Positions 47,965 through 55,695 of a DNA stretch of 61,582 nucleotides are shown in pieces. The position numbers were made by a program, and so were the translations under genes. The stretch covers positions 1 through 61,582 of the forward strand of contig WFTL01000085.1 in assembly GCA_015485495.1 (NCBI GenBank), read 5' to 3'. The stretch is from Planctomycetaceae bacterium (lineage in GTDB: Bacteria; Planctomycetota; Planctomycetia; Planctomycetales; Planctomycetaceae). The notes beneath the pieces are model-generated. The model was not told the origin of the DNA. It ran no database searches and saw only the letters and a program-made list of their open reading frames with translations. Numbering within the stretch: position 1 is the first letter of the stretch; each line of letters opens with the position of its first letter.

Positions 47965-49029
47965 ATGTCGGGACTGGATTATCGGTCGGCGGGTGTCGAC
48001 CTGGACATTTACGAACAGGCCATGAAACGCCTGCCGGGCCTCATGGAATCCACCAGAACACCGGGCGTCATCGATCTGCCCGGCGGATTCGCGGGGCTGT
48101 TTCAGCTTTCTGCCGTGCGGTCGTGGAAGGACCCCGTTCTGGTGTCCGGAACCGACGGCGTGGGCACGAAACTGCGAGTGGCCATTGATGCGGGAATCTG
48201 CGACAGCGTGGGCATCGATCTGGTCGCCATGTGCGTCAACGACTGTCTCTGCCTGGGCGCGGTGCCCCTGTTTTTCCTCGACTACATCGCCATGGATGCA
48301 GATGACCCGGATCTGCTGGAACAGCTCGTCCGGGGAGTGACCGAAGGCTGCCGCCAGGCCGGAACCGCTCTGCTCGGCGGAGAAACGGCCATCATGCCCG
48401 ATATGTACGCCGCCGGAGACTTCGATCTGTCGGGGTTCTGCGTCGGCGCGGTCGAACGAGACGAACTGATCGACGGCCGCACCCGCATCCGTTCGGAAGA
48501 TGCCATCATCGGTCTGCCGTCGACGGGTTTCCATTCCAATGGTTTCAGCCTGATTCGTAAAGTGGTCTTCGATCATGCCGGCCTGACGGTTCAGGACCGG
48601 CCGGAGGAATTCGGCGGAAGAACCGTCGCCGATGTGCTGCTCACCCCCACACGCATTTATGCCCGTCAGATGGCAGCCGTTCTGGAACAGGTCGGCAACC
48701 GGCAGATTCATGGAGTGGCTCATATTACGGGCGGTGGTCTTGCAGAGAACATCGCCCGCATTCTGCCGAACGGTCTGACGGCGGAAATCGACCGCAGTAC
48801 CTGGACCCCTTCACCCGTATTCGCCTGGCTGCAGCGGCTGGGAAACATCGAGCCGGCGGAAATGGATCGCGTGTTCAACGGCGGTCTGGGGCTGGTTCTG
48901 GTTGTGGATGCGGCCGCCGCGGATGCTGTCTGTCAGGCGGCCACCGGACCGGATGGCCCGGCATGTGTCATCGGCCGGATTCGGCAGAGCCAGACAGACG
49001 ACGGTCCCCGCGTGCGGCTGTGCGGCTGA
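47965..49029 (+). CDS. purM: Phosphoribosylformylglycinamidine cyclo-ligase
   Basis: 354 residues, the usual length. SGLDYRSAGVDLDIYEQAMKRL, LVSGTDGVGTKLRVAID, VDLVAMCVND-like GIDLVAMCVNDCLCLGAVPLFFLDYIAM, LLGGETAIMPDMY and IIGLPSTGFHSNGFSLIRKV are PurM signatures; GVAHITGGGLAENIARILPNG completes the C-terminal domain. It closes the imidazole ring to form AIR in purine synthesis. Stands apart from other pur genes. Confidence 0.98.
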   Translation: MSGLDYRSAGVDLDIYEQAMKRLPGLMESTRTPGVIDLPGGFAGLFQLSAVRSWKDPVLVSGTDGVGTKLRVAIDAGICDSVGIDLVAMCVNDCLCLGAVPLFFLDYIAMDADDPDLLEQLVRGVTEGCRQAGTALLGGETAIMPDMYAAGDFDLSGFCVGAVERDELIDGRTRIRSEDAIIGLPSTGFHSNGFSLIRKVVFDHAGLTVQDRPEEFGGRTVADVLLTPTRIYARQMAAVLEQVGNRQIHGVAHITGGGLAENIARILPNGLTAEIDRSTWTPSPVFAWLQRLGNIEPAEMDRVFNGGLGLVLVVDAAAADAVCQAATGPDGPACVIGRIRQSQTDDGPRVRLCG

Positions 49030-49055
49030 CAGCCGATTGTTCGGAAAAAAACGCC

Positions 49056-49874
49056 ATGCATCTGACGCGAGTGTTTCTGACCTGTCTGCGGAACGCGGTC
49101 ATTCGGGAGGCCATGTTTCAGGCGAATTTCGTCATTCAGATCGTCACCCGGGCCTTCTGGTTTTTCGCTCAGATCGCCCTGTTCCGGATCATTTATTCGC
49201 GCGTCGACCAGATCAACGGGTGGAGTCAGGATCAGTACTTCGCCTTCATGGCCACGGGCATGCTGATCAACGGAATCGTGGAAACCCTGTTCATGCCCAA
49301 CTGCGCGAATCTCAGCGAACAGATCCGCACAGGCCGCCTGGATTTCGCGCTGCTGCGCCCCGTGGACTCGCAGTTTCTCGTATCGGTCGAACGCATCAAC
49401 CTGGCAATGGTCAGCCAGATTCTGCTGGCACTGACACTGCTGGGAATTTCCCTGTACCGCCTCGGAGAACCCGTTTCTCTGACACAGGCAGTCTGCTACC
49501 TGGCATTCGTTGCCGCAGGCGTCATGTTCTTCTACTCGCTGATGCTGTCCACCGCCTGCAGCAGCATCTGGCTGGGGCGCAATCAGAGCCTGTACGATTT
49601 CTGGTTTTATATCACCGTCTTCGCCCGGTACCCCCGGTCGATCTACGATGGCCGCGATGCTGCGCGTGTGGAAACCGGAGAAGTGCTGCAGTTCGCATTC
49701 TCCTGGATTCTGCCCATCCTGCTGGTCGTGACCGTTCCGGCCCGCATCGTCCTGGGCACACTGCATCAACCCGTGCTGGCTGTGGTGGCGCTGACAGCGG
49801 CTGTTGCCGGCCTGGTCGTTTCCCGCGTCATTTTTCACTGGTCCCTGCGCTATTACCGCAGTGCCAGCAGCTGA
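49056..49874 (+). CDS. ABC-2 family permease without adjacent ATPase (DUF990-like)
   Basis: 272 residues from ATG 49056, 26 nt after purM. Six membrane helices with the motif QDQYFAFMATGMLINGIVETLFMPNCANLSEQIRTGRLDFALLRPVDSQFLVSVERI, which is characteristic of the DUF990/ABC2-membrane-6 permeases that normally occur as two permeases plus an ATPase. Here only one permease is present in the neighbourhood. Substrate unknown; the partner subunits must lie elsewhere. Confidence 0.85.
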   Translation: MHLTRVFLTCLRNAVIREAMFQANFVIQIVTRAFWFFAQIALFRIIYSRVDQINGWSQDQYFAFMATGMLINGIVETLFMPNCANLSEQIRTGRLDFALLRPVDSQFLVSVERINLAMVSQILLALTLLGISLYRLGEPVSLTQAVCYLAFVAAGVMFFYSLMLSTACSSIWLGRNQSLYDFWFYITVFARYPRSIYDGRDAARVETGEVLQFAFSWILPILLVVTVPARIVLGTLHQPVLAVVALTAAVAGLVVSRVIFHWSLRYYRSASS

Positions 49875-49967
49875 CCCGCTGCTGCTCGGCCCGGAATCGG
49901 CCGGGGGATGGAAACCGCAGCGTCTGCCGGCCTTTCCGGCCAGGGACAGCAGGCCGGCGGCGAAGTG

Positions 49968-50414
49968 TCACACGAAGTCTTCGCTGTCGTCGAAGTCATC
50001 GACGAATTCTTCATCGAATTCTTCCAGGCCGTCGGCGGCCTGAAAATCTTCGTCGTCGTCGAAATCGTCCATCTCAGCCACGTCCTCCACTTCCACGACG
50101 TCGAATTCTTCGTCATCCACGGCCGCCGCCGAATCCTCTTCATCGGCAACTGCGGCCGCTCCGCCAGCCACCGCCGCCGCAGCAGGGCCGGCTTTTTCGG
50201 ACGTCCCTTTCCCGGCCGGAATCAGAAAAAAGACGGCTGCCGGCATAGCCAGACCTCCAAACAGCCCCAGAATCAGCGTGACGGCCAGCAGCCCCCACAT
50301 CATTCCGGAACCTCCGGCCACTCCACCCGTGGCGGCGAAAAAAATGGCGGTCAGCAGTCCGGCCGACGCGATGGCCGGCAGGAAACTCAGAAGGGTCAGT
50401 TGAGTTTTCGTCAT
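49968..50414 (-). CDS. Small membrane protein with acidic tail
   Basis: 148 residues. Two hydrophobic helices (LTLLSFLPAIASAGLLTAIFFAATG and MWGLLAVTLILGLFGGLAMPAAVFFLI) followed by an Ala/Gly linker and an extremely acidic C-terminal tail (DDEEFDVVEVEDVAEMDDFDDDEDFQAADGLEEFDEEF). No family recognised. The tail could bind a basic partner or cations. Start at MTKTQLTLL is inferred. Confidence 0.7.
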   Translation of the reverse strand: MTKTQLTLLSFLPAIASAGLLTAIFFAATGGVAGGSGMMWGLLAVTLILGLFGGLAMPAAVFFLIPAGKGTSEKAGPAAAAVAGGAAAVADEEDSAAAVDDEEFDVVEVEDVAEMDDFDDDEDFQAADGLEEFDEEFVDDFDDSEDFV

Positions 50415-50874
50415 GGATCCGTGGTTCCCGGCCCTCACATTCATCAGGGCCGACAGGAAAATCGCGGAGACGGCGTGCGGAACAGCCCGGGGAACAGCCT
50501 GCCGGATCGAACGGCTGTTCGAACTTTCCCTTTTTCCGTCCGAACAACCGCTTTTTCAGGCGATTCCGGCTGCCCGGCTGTCTGCAGACCTATCCCAAAA
50601 CGCGCCGCTGTCTGTCTCGATTATCGACTATCGTAGGGTCGGGGCATCAGTGGAGGCAACAGCCGTGCACACAGTTTGCGGTCATCCCGGCCGGATGAAG
50701 CCGGATATCTGTCCCGGCGAATCTCATGAACTCGGCAACAGAGACGGCAAACTGCGGGTTGTGCTGTTCGTGTCGTTCTTATCTGCGGCATTCGGCGAAG
50801 GTCCATCGGGGCTGCAACCCGCACGTTCGATTTCGTACAGACGACGGATTACGTGGACGACGGCAAACGGGGCC

Positions 50875-50925
50875 CCCTCACCCCGACCCTTTCCCGGAGG
50901 GCATTGGGAGAGGGCTGGGTGAGGG
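50875..50925. repeat. G-rich palindromic repeat, REP-like
   Basis: CCCTCACCC at the left end and GGGTGAGGG at the right end are perfect complements. The inside contains CCCT and AGGG blocks (CCCTTTCCCGGAGGG, GGGAGAGGG). This type of dispersed repeat is common in bacterial genomes, often near DUF559 genes. One copy in the window. Confidence 0.75.
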
Positions 50926-51081
50926 CGGTTGCGTATCGGCAGCAAACACATCGATTCCCGCTGCCTTCGCAATGGCCGCGAGCACCGGCTCGACATCTTC
51001 CAGCACATCATCGTTGTGAAAGCGCAGCACACGAACGCCGTACTGTTCCAGCCACGCGCGGAGTTTCGGATGCGCCCGTCG
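50926..51081 (-). pseudogene. C-terminal remnant of a DUF559 (Vsr-like nuclease) gene
   Basis: The minus-strand frame reads RAHPKLRAWLEQYGVRVLRFHNDDVLEDVEPVLAAIAKAAG, which matches the end of DUF559 proteins (WLE-x-x-G-x-RVLRF-x-N-x-x-VL). The catalytic N-terminal two-thirds is missing. The frame then runs straight into the palindromic repeat, a pattern known for DUF559 genes. Residue order is convincing; the upstream breakpoint is unclear. Confidence 0.7.
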
Positions 51082-51854
51082 AACGACAGCCTGTCGGGGC
51101 TGGTTCAGCGGGCCCATATTCGGCGGCAACGATCACGCGCGCGCCGACCGGACGGCTTGCGCGGTGCCTCTTTCATGCGCTGTGATCGAATACAGCCTGG
51201 CCGCACTGGACACCGGAATGGGCATCGAGCGGCGATGCGGGCGTCGCGCTCCGCTGCCGGATCCGGGTCGCAGGTTTCTGGATCCGGCCGGTTGGCTCCG
51301 TGAAAGGCCGCCGGTCCGCTGCCCCTTTTTTCTCGAACCTGTCGGCCGTTTGGCTGTCTGTTCTTCCACTGTCTGGCAGCGGCGGCCCTGCGGGGACGAC
51401 GGCGACGCGGTCTGGTTCCCGGAACGGGCGTCGTCGTCATCCATTCGGTTTTCTGAGACGAAAGGAGGTGCCGTTCGAAGTGCTTTTTTCTGGACCGTTC
51501 TCCGGTGGTTCCCGTTGTCCAGACAGTCGCTGTGGTGTGGCGGAGCAGGCCGACGGAAATGGGGAGGGCCGAATCGGTCGGTCGTGATTCGGCGCTGCGT
51601 TCGAAAAGGGATGTCGGCGATGACCGGATGGCACGTCGTCGGGCGTCCGAAAAGCAGATCCCCGGTTTCCGTCGGGCGACGGAATGTTCCTGCTGCTGCC
51701 GGACCCGGCTTCCTGGAGGCTCTTCCGAAGGAAGGGCGGGACAATCCTGTCGGGGCACGACCATCCGTGGCTGTGCGGCGAGCGGGAGTTCCCCGACTGA
51801 CCTGAACTGCGTCGACAGTCCGACGCGGAGCCTGAAACGGCAGAGGTGCACAAC

Positions 51855-52010
51855 ATGAACGAAGCCCGGGACATCTTCAACGGTATGGCGTTTTTCTTCG
51901 TGCTCACCGGCGTGCTTGCCTGGGTGACCATCGGAACGCCAACGGTCCTGCTGGGTCTGCTGACAGCTCTGATTCCGCTCTCCGTGATTGCGGATCGACT
52001 TGACAGGTGA
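51855..52010 (+). CDS. Small membrane protein, 51 residues
   Basis: Sequence begins MNEARDIFNGMAFFFV and has two hydrophobic stretches (MAFFFVLTGVLAWVTIG and VLLGLLTALIPLSVIA) before a short polar end. The composition is that of a two-pass membrane peptide and not of random GC-rich DNA. No family recognised and no Shine-Dalgarno site is evident. Confidence 0.55.
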   Translation: MNEARDIFNGMAFFFVLTGVLAWVTIGTPTVLLGLLTALIPLSVIADRLDR

Positions 52011-52239
52011 CGCCGAAAATCCGGTCGCTCACACGTTCCGACTGATCGCTCGCGGCAGTCACGTTTCCGCATCCGGCGCAGACCGGCGAACAATCCTCAT
52101 CGACTGCGCGTCGGCCCACGTCGGCCCGGCGGGGGCCGCGGGGGCCGGCCGGGGACATCACGGAAACGGCGTCACCGGACTCATTGAAGCCCGGCCGCCA
52201 ACCTGATACAGGGAATCGCTCAGAACCACAGTGATTCCC

Positions 52240-52267
52240 GCCGCCGGCCGGTCGTTCGGCCGGCGGC
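52240..52267. terminator. 11-bp perfect hairpin
   Basis: GCCGCCGGCCG (52240-52250) and CGGCCGGCGGC (52257-52267), loop GTCGTT. Possible terminator of the small gene upstream or part of the leader of the M24 peptidase gene. No U-tract. Confidence 0.5.
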
Positions 52268-52278
52268 ATTCGGTCAGG

Positions 52279-52300
52279 TGATCGGCCGGCAGGCCGATCA
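52279..52300 (+). promoter_or_regulatory. 9-bp perfect hairpin next to a ribosome binding site
   Basis: TGATCGGCC (52279-52287) and GGCCGATCA (52292-52300), loop GGCA. The last base of the stem begins the AGGAG site (52300-52304) of the M24 peptidase gene, so folding could affect initiation. Confidence 0.45.
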
Positions 52301-52314
52301 GGAGCATGACATTG

Positions 52315-53523
52315 ATGCGGCCATCTTTTGCCGGTGGTGACCTGGATGCCGTTCAGCGGGCGATCCGTGATTTCGGATTCGACGGATGGCTGCTGTACGA
52401 TTTTCGCGGCAGCAACGAACCGGCCCGGCGGATCCTGGGCATCGACGAGACACGAGTCACCTCCCGTCGCTTTTTCTGCTTCATTCCCGCTTCCGGGCCG
52501 CTGCAGCAGATCGTCCACCGCATCGAAAGCGGTGTGCTCGATCATCTGCCCGGTGAGCGTCATGTGTATCTTTCGTGGCAGGAACTGGAAGAGGCTCTGC
52601 GGACGGTTCTGTCAGGCCGTTCCTGCGTGGCGATGGAGTATTCTCCTGGCGGGGCGAATCCGTATGTGGCGCACGTGGATGCGGGAACGGTCGAGCTGGT
52701 CCGGTCGTGCGGGTGCACGGTCGGCAGTTCCGGCGACCTGATCGCTCAGTTCGATGCGACGCTGACGGACGAACAGTTCGCCGCGCACCTGGCAGCCACG
52801 GAAATCACGTGCGCGGCATTCGAATCGGCCTGGCGGCTCATTGCGGACGGCATTCATCGGTCCGGCGGTGTGGAAGAATGTGCCGTTCAGGAACACATTC
52901 TGGAGACGTTTTCCGACCATGGTCTGATCACTGATCACCCGCCGATTGTGGCGGTCAACGAGAACAGCGGAGACCCGCATTATGAAACCGGCAGCGGACG
53001 GCATACACGGATCACGAAAAACTGCAGTGTGCTCATCGATCAGTGGGGCCGGCACGACCATGCCAACGGCATCTACAGCGACCTGACCCGCTGCGGCTGG
53101 ACCGGGCCGACGATTCCGCAGCGCTACGCTGAGGTGTTTCGCATTGTGGCCGCCGCGCGGGATGCGGGAATCGCGTGTGTCCGGTCCGCTCTGGCAGCCG
53201 GCGAGGTTCTGCAGGGGTGGCAGGTGGACGATGCGGTGCGGTCGGTGATCGAGAAAGCCGGTTTCGGTGCGGCATTCTGTCACCGCACAGGACACAGTCT
53301 GGGACGGGACACGCACGGCAGCGGCACGCACATCGACAATCTGGAAACTCATGAAACACGCCGCATTCTGCCGGGCAGTCTGTTCACGATCGAACCGGGC
53401 ATTTATCTGCCGGAATTCGGGATTCGCAGTGAAATCAACGTGTTTGTGCATGCCGACCGGCAGGTCCAGGTGACCGGCGGTCCACTGCAGGAAGAACCGG
53501 TTCGCATCGGCAGAAATCTCTGA
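52315..53523 (+). CDS. M24 family metallopeptidase (Xaa-Pro aminopeptidase-like)
   Basis: 402 residues from ATG 52315, which lies 10 nt after AGGAG; the ATG at 52306 is too close to it. The N-terminal creatinase-like domain (residues 1-150) precedes the pita-bread catalytic domain. Metal ligands are visible: two Asp in SVLIDQWGRHDHANGIYSDLTRCG, His in HRTGHSLGRDTHG, and Glu in FTIEPGIYLPEFGIRSEINV. Probably cleaves Xaa-Pro dipeptides or a related peptide bond. No operon partner. Confidence 0.93.
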   Translation: MRPSFAGGDLDAVQRAIRDFGFDGWLLYDFRGSNEPARRILGIDETRVTSRRFFCFIPASGPLQQIVHRIESGVLDHLPGERHVYLSWQELEEALRTVLSGRSCVAMEYSPGGANPYVAHVDAGTVELVRSCGCTVGSSGDLIAQFDATLTDEQFAAHLAATEITCAAFESAWRLIADGIHRSGGVEECAVQEHILETFSDHGLITDHPPIVAVNENSGDPHYETGSGRHTRITKNCSVLIDQWGRHDHANGIYSDLTRCGWTGPTIPQRYAEVFRIVAAARDAGIACVRSALAAGEVLQGWQVDDAVRSVIEKAGFGAAFCHRTGHSLGRDTHGSGTHIDNLETHETRRILPGSLFTIEPGIYLPEFGIRSEINVFVHADRQVQVTGGPLQEEPVRIGRNL

Positions 53524-53605
53524 CGGCGTTTCCGCGTTTCTGTGGCATCCGGATCCCACCGACCGACCGGCAGGCAGACAGGCCGGTTTCAGAGGCACCC
53601 GCCGA

Positions 53606-54388
53606 TCAGCAGCGGCCGGCGGTCGTCTGTCGGGCGGCCGTCCGTTCGGGGCCGGAGGAATCGTTGGGAAGCGGTTCCGGCCGGGGAACCGGCTGCGGAA
53701 CCGGTCTGGAGGGTTCGCAGTACGGGCAGACATTGCCGTAGTAGACGCGGGAACATTCGGAACACTGCCGCGGGCCTCCGGTCACCACGGTGATCGGCTG
53801 CAGCATTTTCAGGACCAGCCGGGTGAACACGAGCACTGTGAGGGCGGCGAATCCCCAGGCATAACCGGTTGGAAAGAATTTCAGCACGGTGACTGCCAGG
53901 ATGATTCCGCAGACCGCCGTGACACCGGCTGTGAACAGGTCACGTTCGGGCGGGCGGGTTTCCACGAGTTCTTCGTCGTGCAGGCGGTGCAGAGATTCCC
54001 GGCGGAGTTCTTCGACGGATGCAGCGGCCGGGCTGTCGACGGATGCCAGGAGACGGGCGATGCTGTCCAGGCAGCGGTAGGTGTCGCGTTCGGTGAACGC
54101 CTGCTGATGGGCCCAGCGGTTGCGGTATTCGCGCAGTTCGCTGACCAGGCAGCGTTCGGTGAATGTCAGGTCGTGGCGGAAGGCCCGATTCCAGTGGTCC
54201 CACATGAGCAGCAGGACGGTGTGGGCATCCCACGAATCGGGATCGGCCGGCGGGGCCGGCGGACTGTTCGGCGCGGTGGCGACACGGCGGTGCCATTCCG
54301 GTCCGTAAGCGGCGCGCAGTCGTTCCGTCACGAACGGCGTCATTCCGTGTGCCAGAAGCTGAAGAGCCTGAGCGAGGGCGCCTTTCAC
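53606..54388 (-). CDS. Swt1-like HEPN domain protein with two transmembrane helices and a zinc ribbon
   Basis: 260 residues from a GTG at 54388 (inferred; no ATG fits before the conserved domain). Residues 1-130 resemble the Swt1-type HEPN domain: AQALQLLAHGMTPFVTERLRAAYGPEW and LTFTERCLVSELREYRNRWAHQQAFTERDTYRCLDSIARLL, including R-x4-H (RNRWAH), the RNase motif of HEPN proteins. Two helices follow (FTAGVTAVCGIILAVTVLKFF and YAWGFAALTVLVFTRLVLKML). The C-terminus has CSECSRVYYGNVCPYC, a zinc ribbon, and a Pro-rich tail. HEPN RNase domains are usual in toxin-antitoxin and phage defence; membrane anchoring is unusual. Confidence 0.8.
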   Translation of the reverse strand: MKGALAQALQLLAHGMTPFVTERLRAAYGPEWHRRVATAPNSPPAPPADPDSWDAHTVLLLMWDHWNRAFRHDLTFTERCLVSELREYRNRWAHQQAFTERDTYRCLDSIARLLASVDSPAAASVEELRRESLHRLHDEELVETRPPERDLFTAGVTAVCGIILAVTVLKFFPTGYAWGFAALTVLVFTRLVLKMLQPITVVTGGPRQCSECSRVYYGNVCPYCEPSRPVPQPVPRPEPLPNDSSGPERTAARQTTAGRC

Positions 54389-54754
54389 GAAATCGATTCC
54401 CGAACAGGTCGATGGATGATGTTCCGCAGGTCGTGCCGCGACGGGGATCCGGAAGTCGGTGTCCGCATGGCGTCGGCCGCACGTTTCTGCCGGGCGCGTG
54501 CAGACGCTCCGGGGCGGAGGGATCGGATCGAACGAATCCGGTCCGGACGTGCCGGCAGCGGGAGCACCTGATGACAGTTTAGACCGGCCGGGGTCGGAAA
54601 TGCCGGTTCGCATTCGGGAACCGGTTCGCAGCAGCGGCGCATACGGCTGTCCGGACGGCCTGTGCGGATTGTGAGGAACACAACGGCCGTTCAGGCCGGT
54701 CTTCTGACACGGTCTGTGGGCCGGTGCGTGTTCGAAGCCGGTGCGTGTTCGAAG
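54389..54754. other. Intergenic region ending in a tandem repeat
   Basis: 366 nt between two minus-strand genes; no gene recognised. A 17-nt perfect tandem duplication (54721-54754) touches the stop codon of the STAS gene. Confidence 0.5.
54721..54754. repeat. 17-nt perfect tandem duplication abutting the STAS stop codon
   Basis: CCGGTGCGTGTTCGAAG occurs at 54721-54737 and again at 54738-54754; the next base begins the stop codon of the minus-strand STAS gene. Confidence 0.9.
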
Positions 54755-55147
54755 TCAGTCCAGGTGGTGGACTTCGATCATCGTATTGAGTTTGGTGATC
54801 TGCAGGACTTCTTCGATGTCGGGAGACGGATTGAAAAGCTGCACGCGCGGCGTGAGTCCTTCCAGTTTGCGGAGCGACACGAGCAGTCCGAGCATTCCGC
54901 TGGGAATCACCTGCACTCCGGTGACATCGAAGGCCACGGTCGTGCACTGGCAGGATCGCAGCAGGTCGGTGATGGCCGCTCGGTAGTGCGCCGCGTTGAA
55001 TTCCGACGGCACGTCTTTCCCGTCGAATCCCAGCACGGTCGTCTCACCTGCGCGGTACACTTTGAGAATTCCGTCTTCGGTCAGTGCGTACTGGCCGGAA
55101 GGTGCGTCGTCCTGGTCGCCGGGTTCGGCGCTGGGGGTGTCGGTCAT
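54755..55147 (-). CDS. STAS domain protein (anti-anti-sigma factor-like)
   Basis: 130 residues from ATG 55147. An acidic tail is followed by a STAS fold: TTVLGFDGKDVPSEFNAAHYRAAITDLLRS, CTTVAFDVTGVQVIPSGMLGLLVSLRKLEG and VQLFNPSPDIEEVLQITKLNTMIEV. In SpoIIAA-type proteins the phosphorylated Ser lies in D-S-S-G; here the site reads I-P-S-G, so a Ser is kept but the preceding residues differ. Likely part of a partner-switching regulator. No anti-sigma kinase gene is adjacent; a PP2C gene is at 19.5 kb. Confidence 0.85.
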   Translation of the reverse strand: MTDTPSAEPGDQDDAPSGQYALTEDGILKVYRAGETTVLGFDGKDVPSEFNAAHYRAAITDLLRSCQCTTVAFDVTGVQVIPSGMLGLLVSLRKLEGLTPRVQLFNPSPDIEEVLQITKLNTMIEVHHLD

Positions 55148-55341
55148 GAAGTCATCCGGAATGAGATATTCAGAACAGAGGCCCGCTGCGGGCGCCGCCA
55201 CAGCCGAACCGGCCAGGACACCCGCACGCTGTGGATGCGATCTTAGCCCCGATGAGGGACGGCAGGCGACAGTGCCGACCGTTTTTGCGAACAAAAGCCG
55301 GGGTTTGTTCCGGAACGACCGTTGAAATCTGTGTGAACCGA

Positions 55342-55695
55342 TCAGGGATACAGCAGGTCGAACTGCGGGCTGCCGGTGACCAGCCAGAGCACGACGAAAT
55401 GATGAATCAGGTCGCTGTACAGGAGGGCCTGCCCCAGCACCAGCAGCCAGAACGTTCGGTTCCGGTGTTTCGGCGGCATCCAGGCGGCCGCGGCGATCAG
55501 CAGCAGGCCGACGTAGCCGTGATGGATCCGGATTCCGCCGGTCAGCCGCTTCAGCAGAAACGCGGTGTCGCGTCCGGACTGCAGATGCAGCCCGAACCGC
55601 AGCACGCAGGTGGCTGTTTCCAGAAGCACGGTGGCCACAACGGTGGGAACCAGCAGGGAGCGCGGCGTGCTTTCAGGAGACGGGTCTGTCATCAC
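55342..55695 (-). CDS. Small membrane protein cotranscribed with a glycosyltransferase
   Basis: 117 residues (the second ATG gives 116). Three hydrophobic segments (LLVPTVVATVLLETATCVLRFGL, GYVGLLLIAAAAWM and FWLLVLGQALLYSDLIHHFVVLWLV). The start overlaps the end of the glycosyltransferase gene by 23 nt, indicating coupling. HHGY and DLIHHF give several His in the membrane. No family recognised. Confidence 0.75.
   Translation of the reverse strand: MMTDPSPESTPRSLLVPTVVATVLLETATCVLRFGLHLQSGRDTAFLLKRLTGGIRIHHGYVGLLLIAAAAWMPPKHRNRTFWLLVLGQALLYSDLIHHFVVLWLVTGSPQFDLLYP

Larger units (their letters stand above)
50415..51854. other. Long region mostly without recognisable genes
   Basis: 1,440 nt. 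It contains a palindromic repeat (50875-50925), a DUF559 remnant (50926-51081, minus) and, at 51466-51473, an AAAGGAGG sequence followed by an open frame of no recognisable composition. Open frames of up to about 250 codons on both strands look like non-coding GC-rich sequence. It may be decayed DNA. Confidence 0.5.

Noticed and set aside
51466-51587. AAAGGAGG ribosome-site-like sequence followed by an open frame
   Set aside because: The short product has no recognisable feature and the composition does not resemble a protein; probably chance.
51105-51851. Minus-strand open frame of 248 codons in the gene-poor region
   Set aside because: Arg/Pro-rich without strand-helix pattern or known motif; overlapping frames on both strands are equally long, as expected for GC-rich non-coding DNA.
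51855-52010. Reading the small frame as an artefact of the gene-poor region
   Set aside because: Kept as a gene because it has two clear hydrophobic helices and a plausible amino-acid composition.
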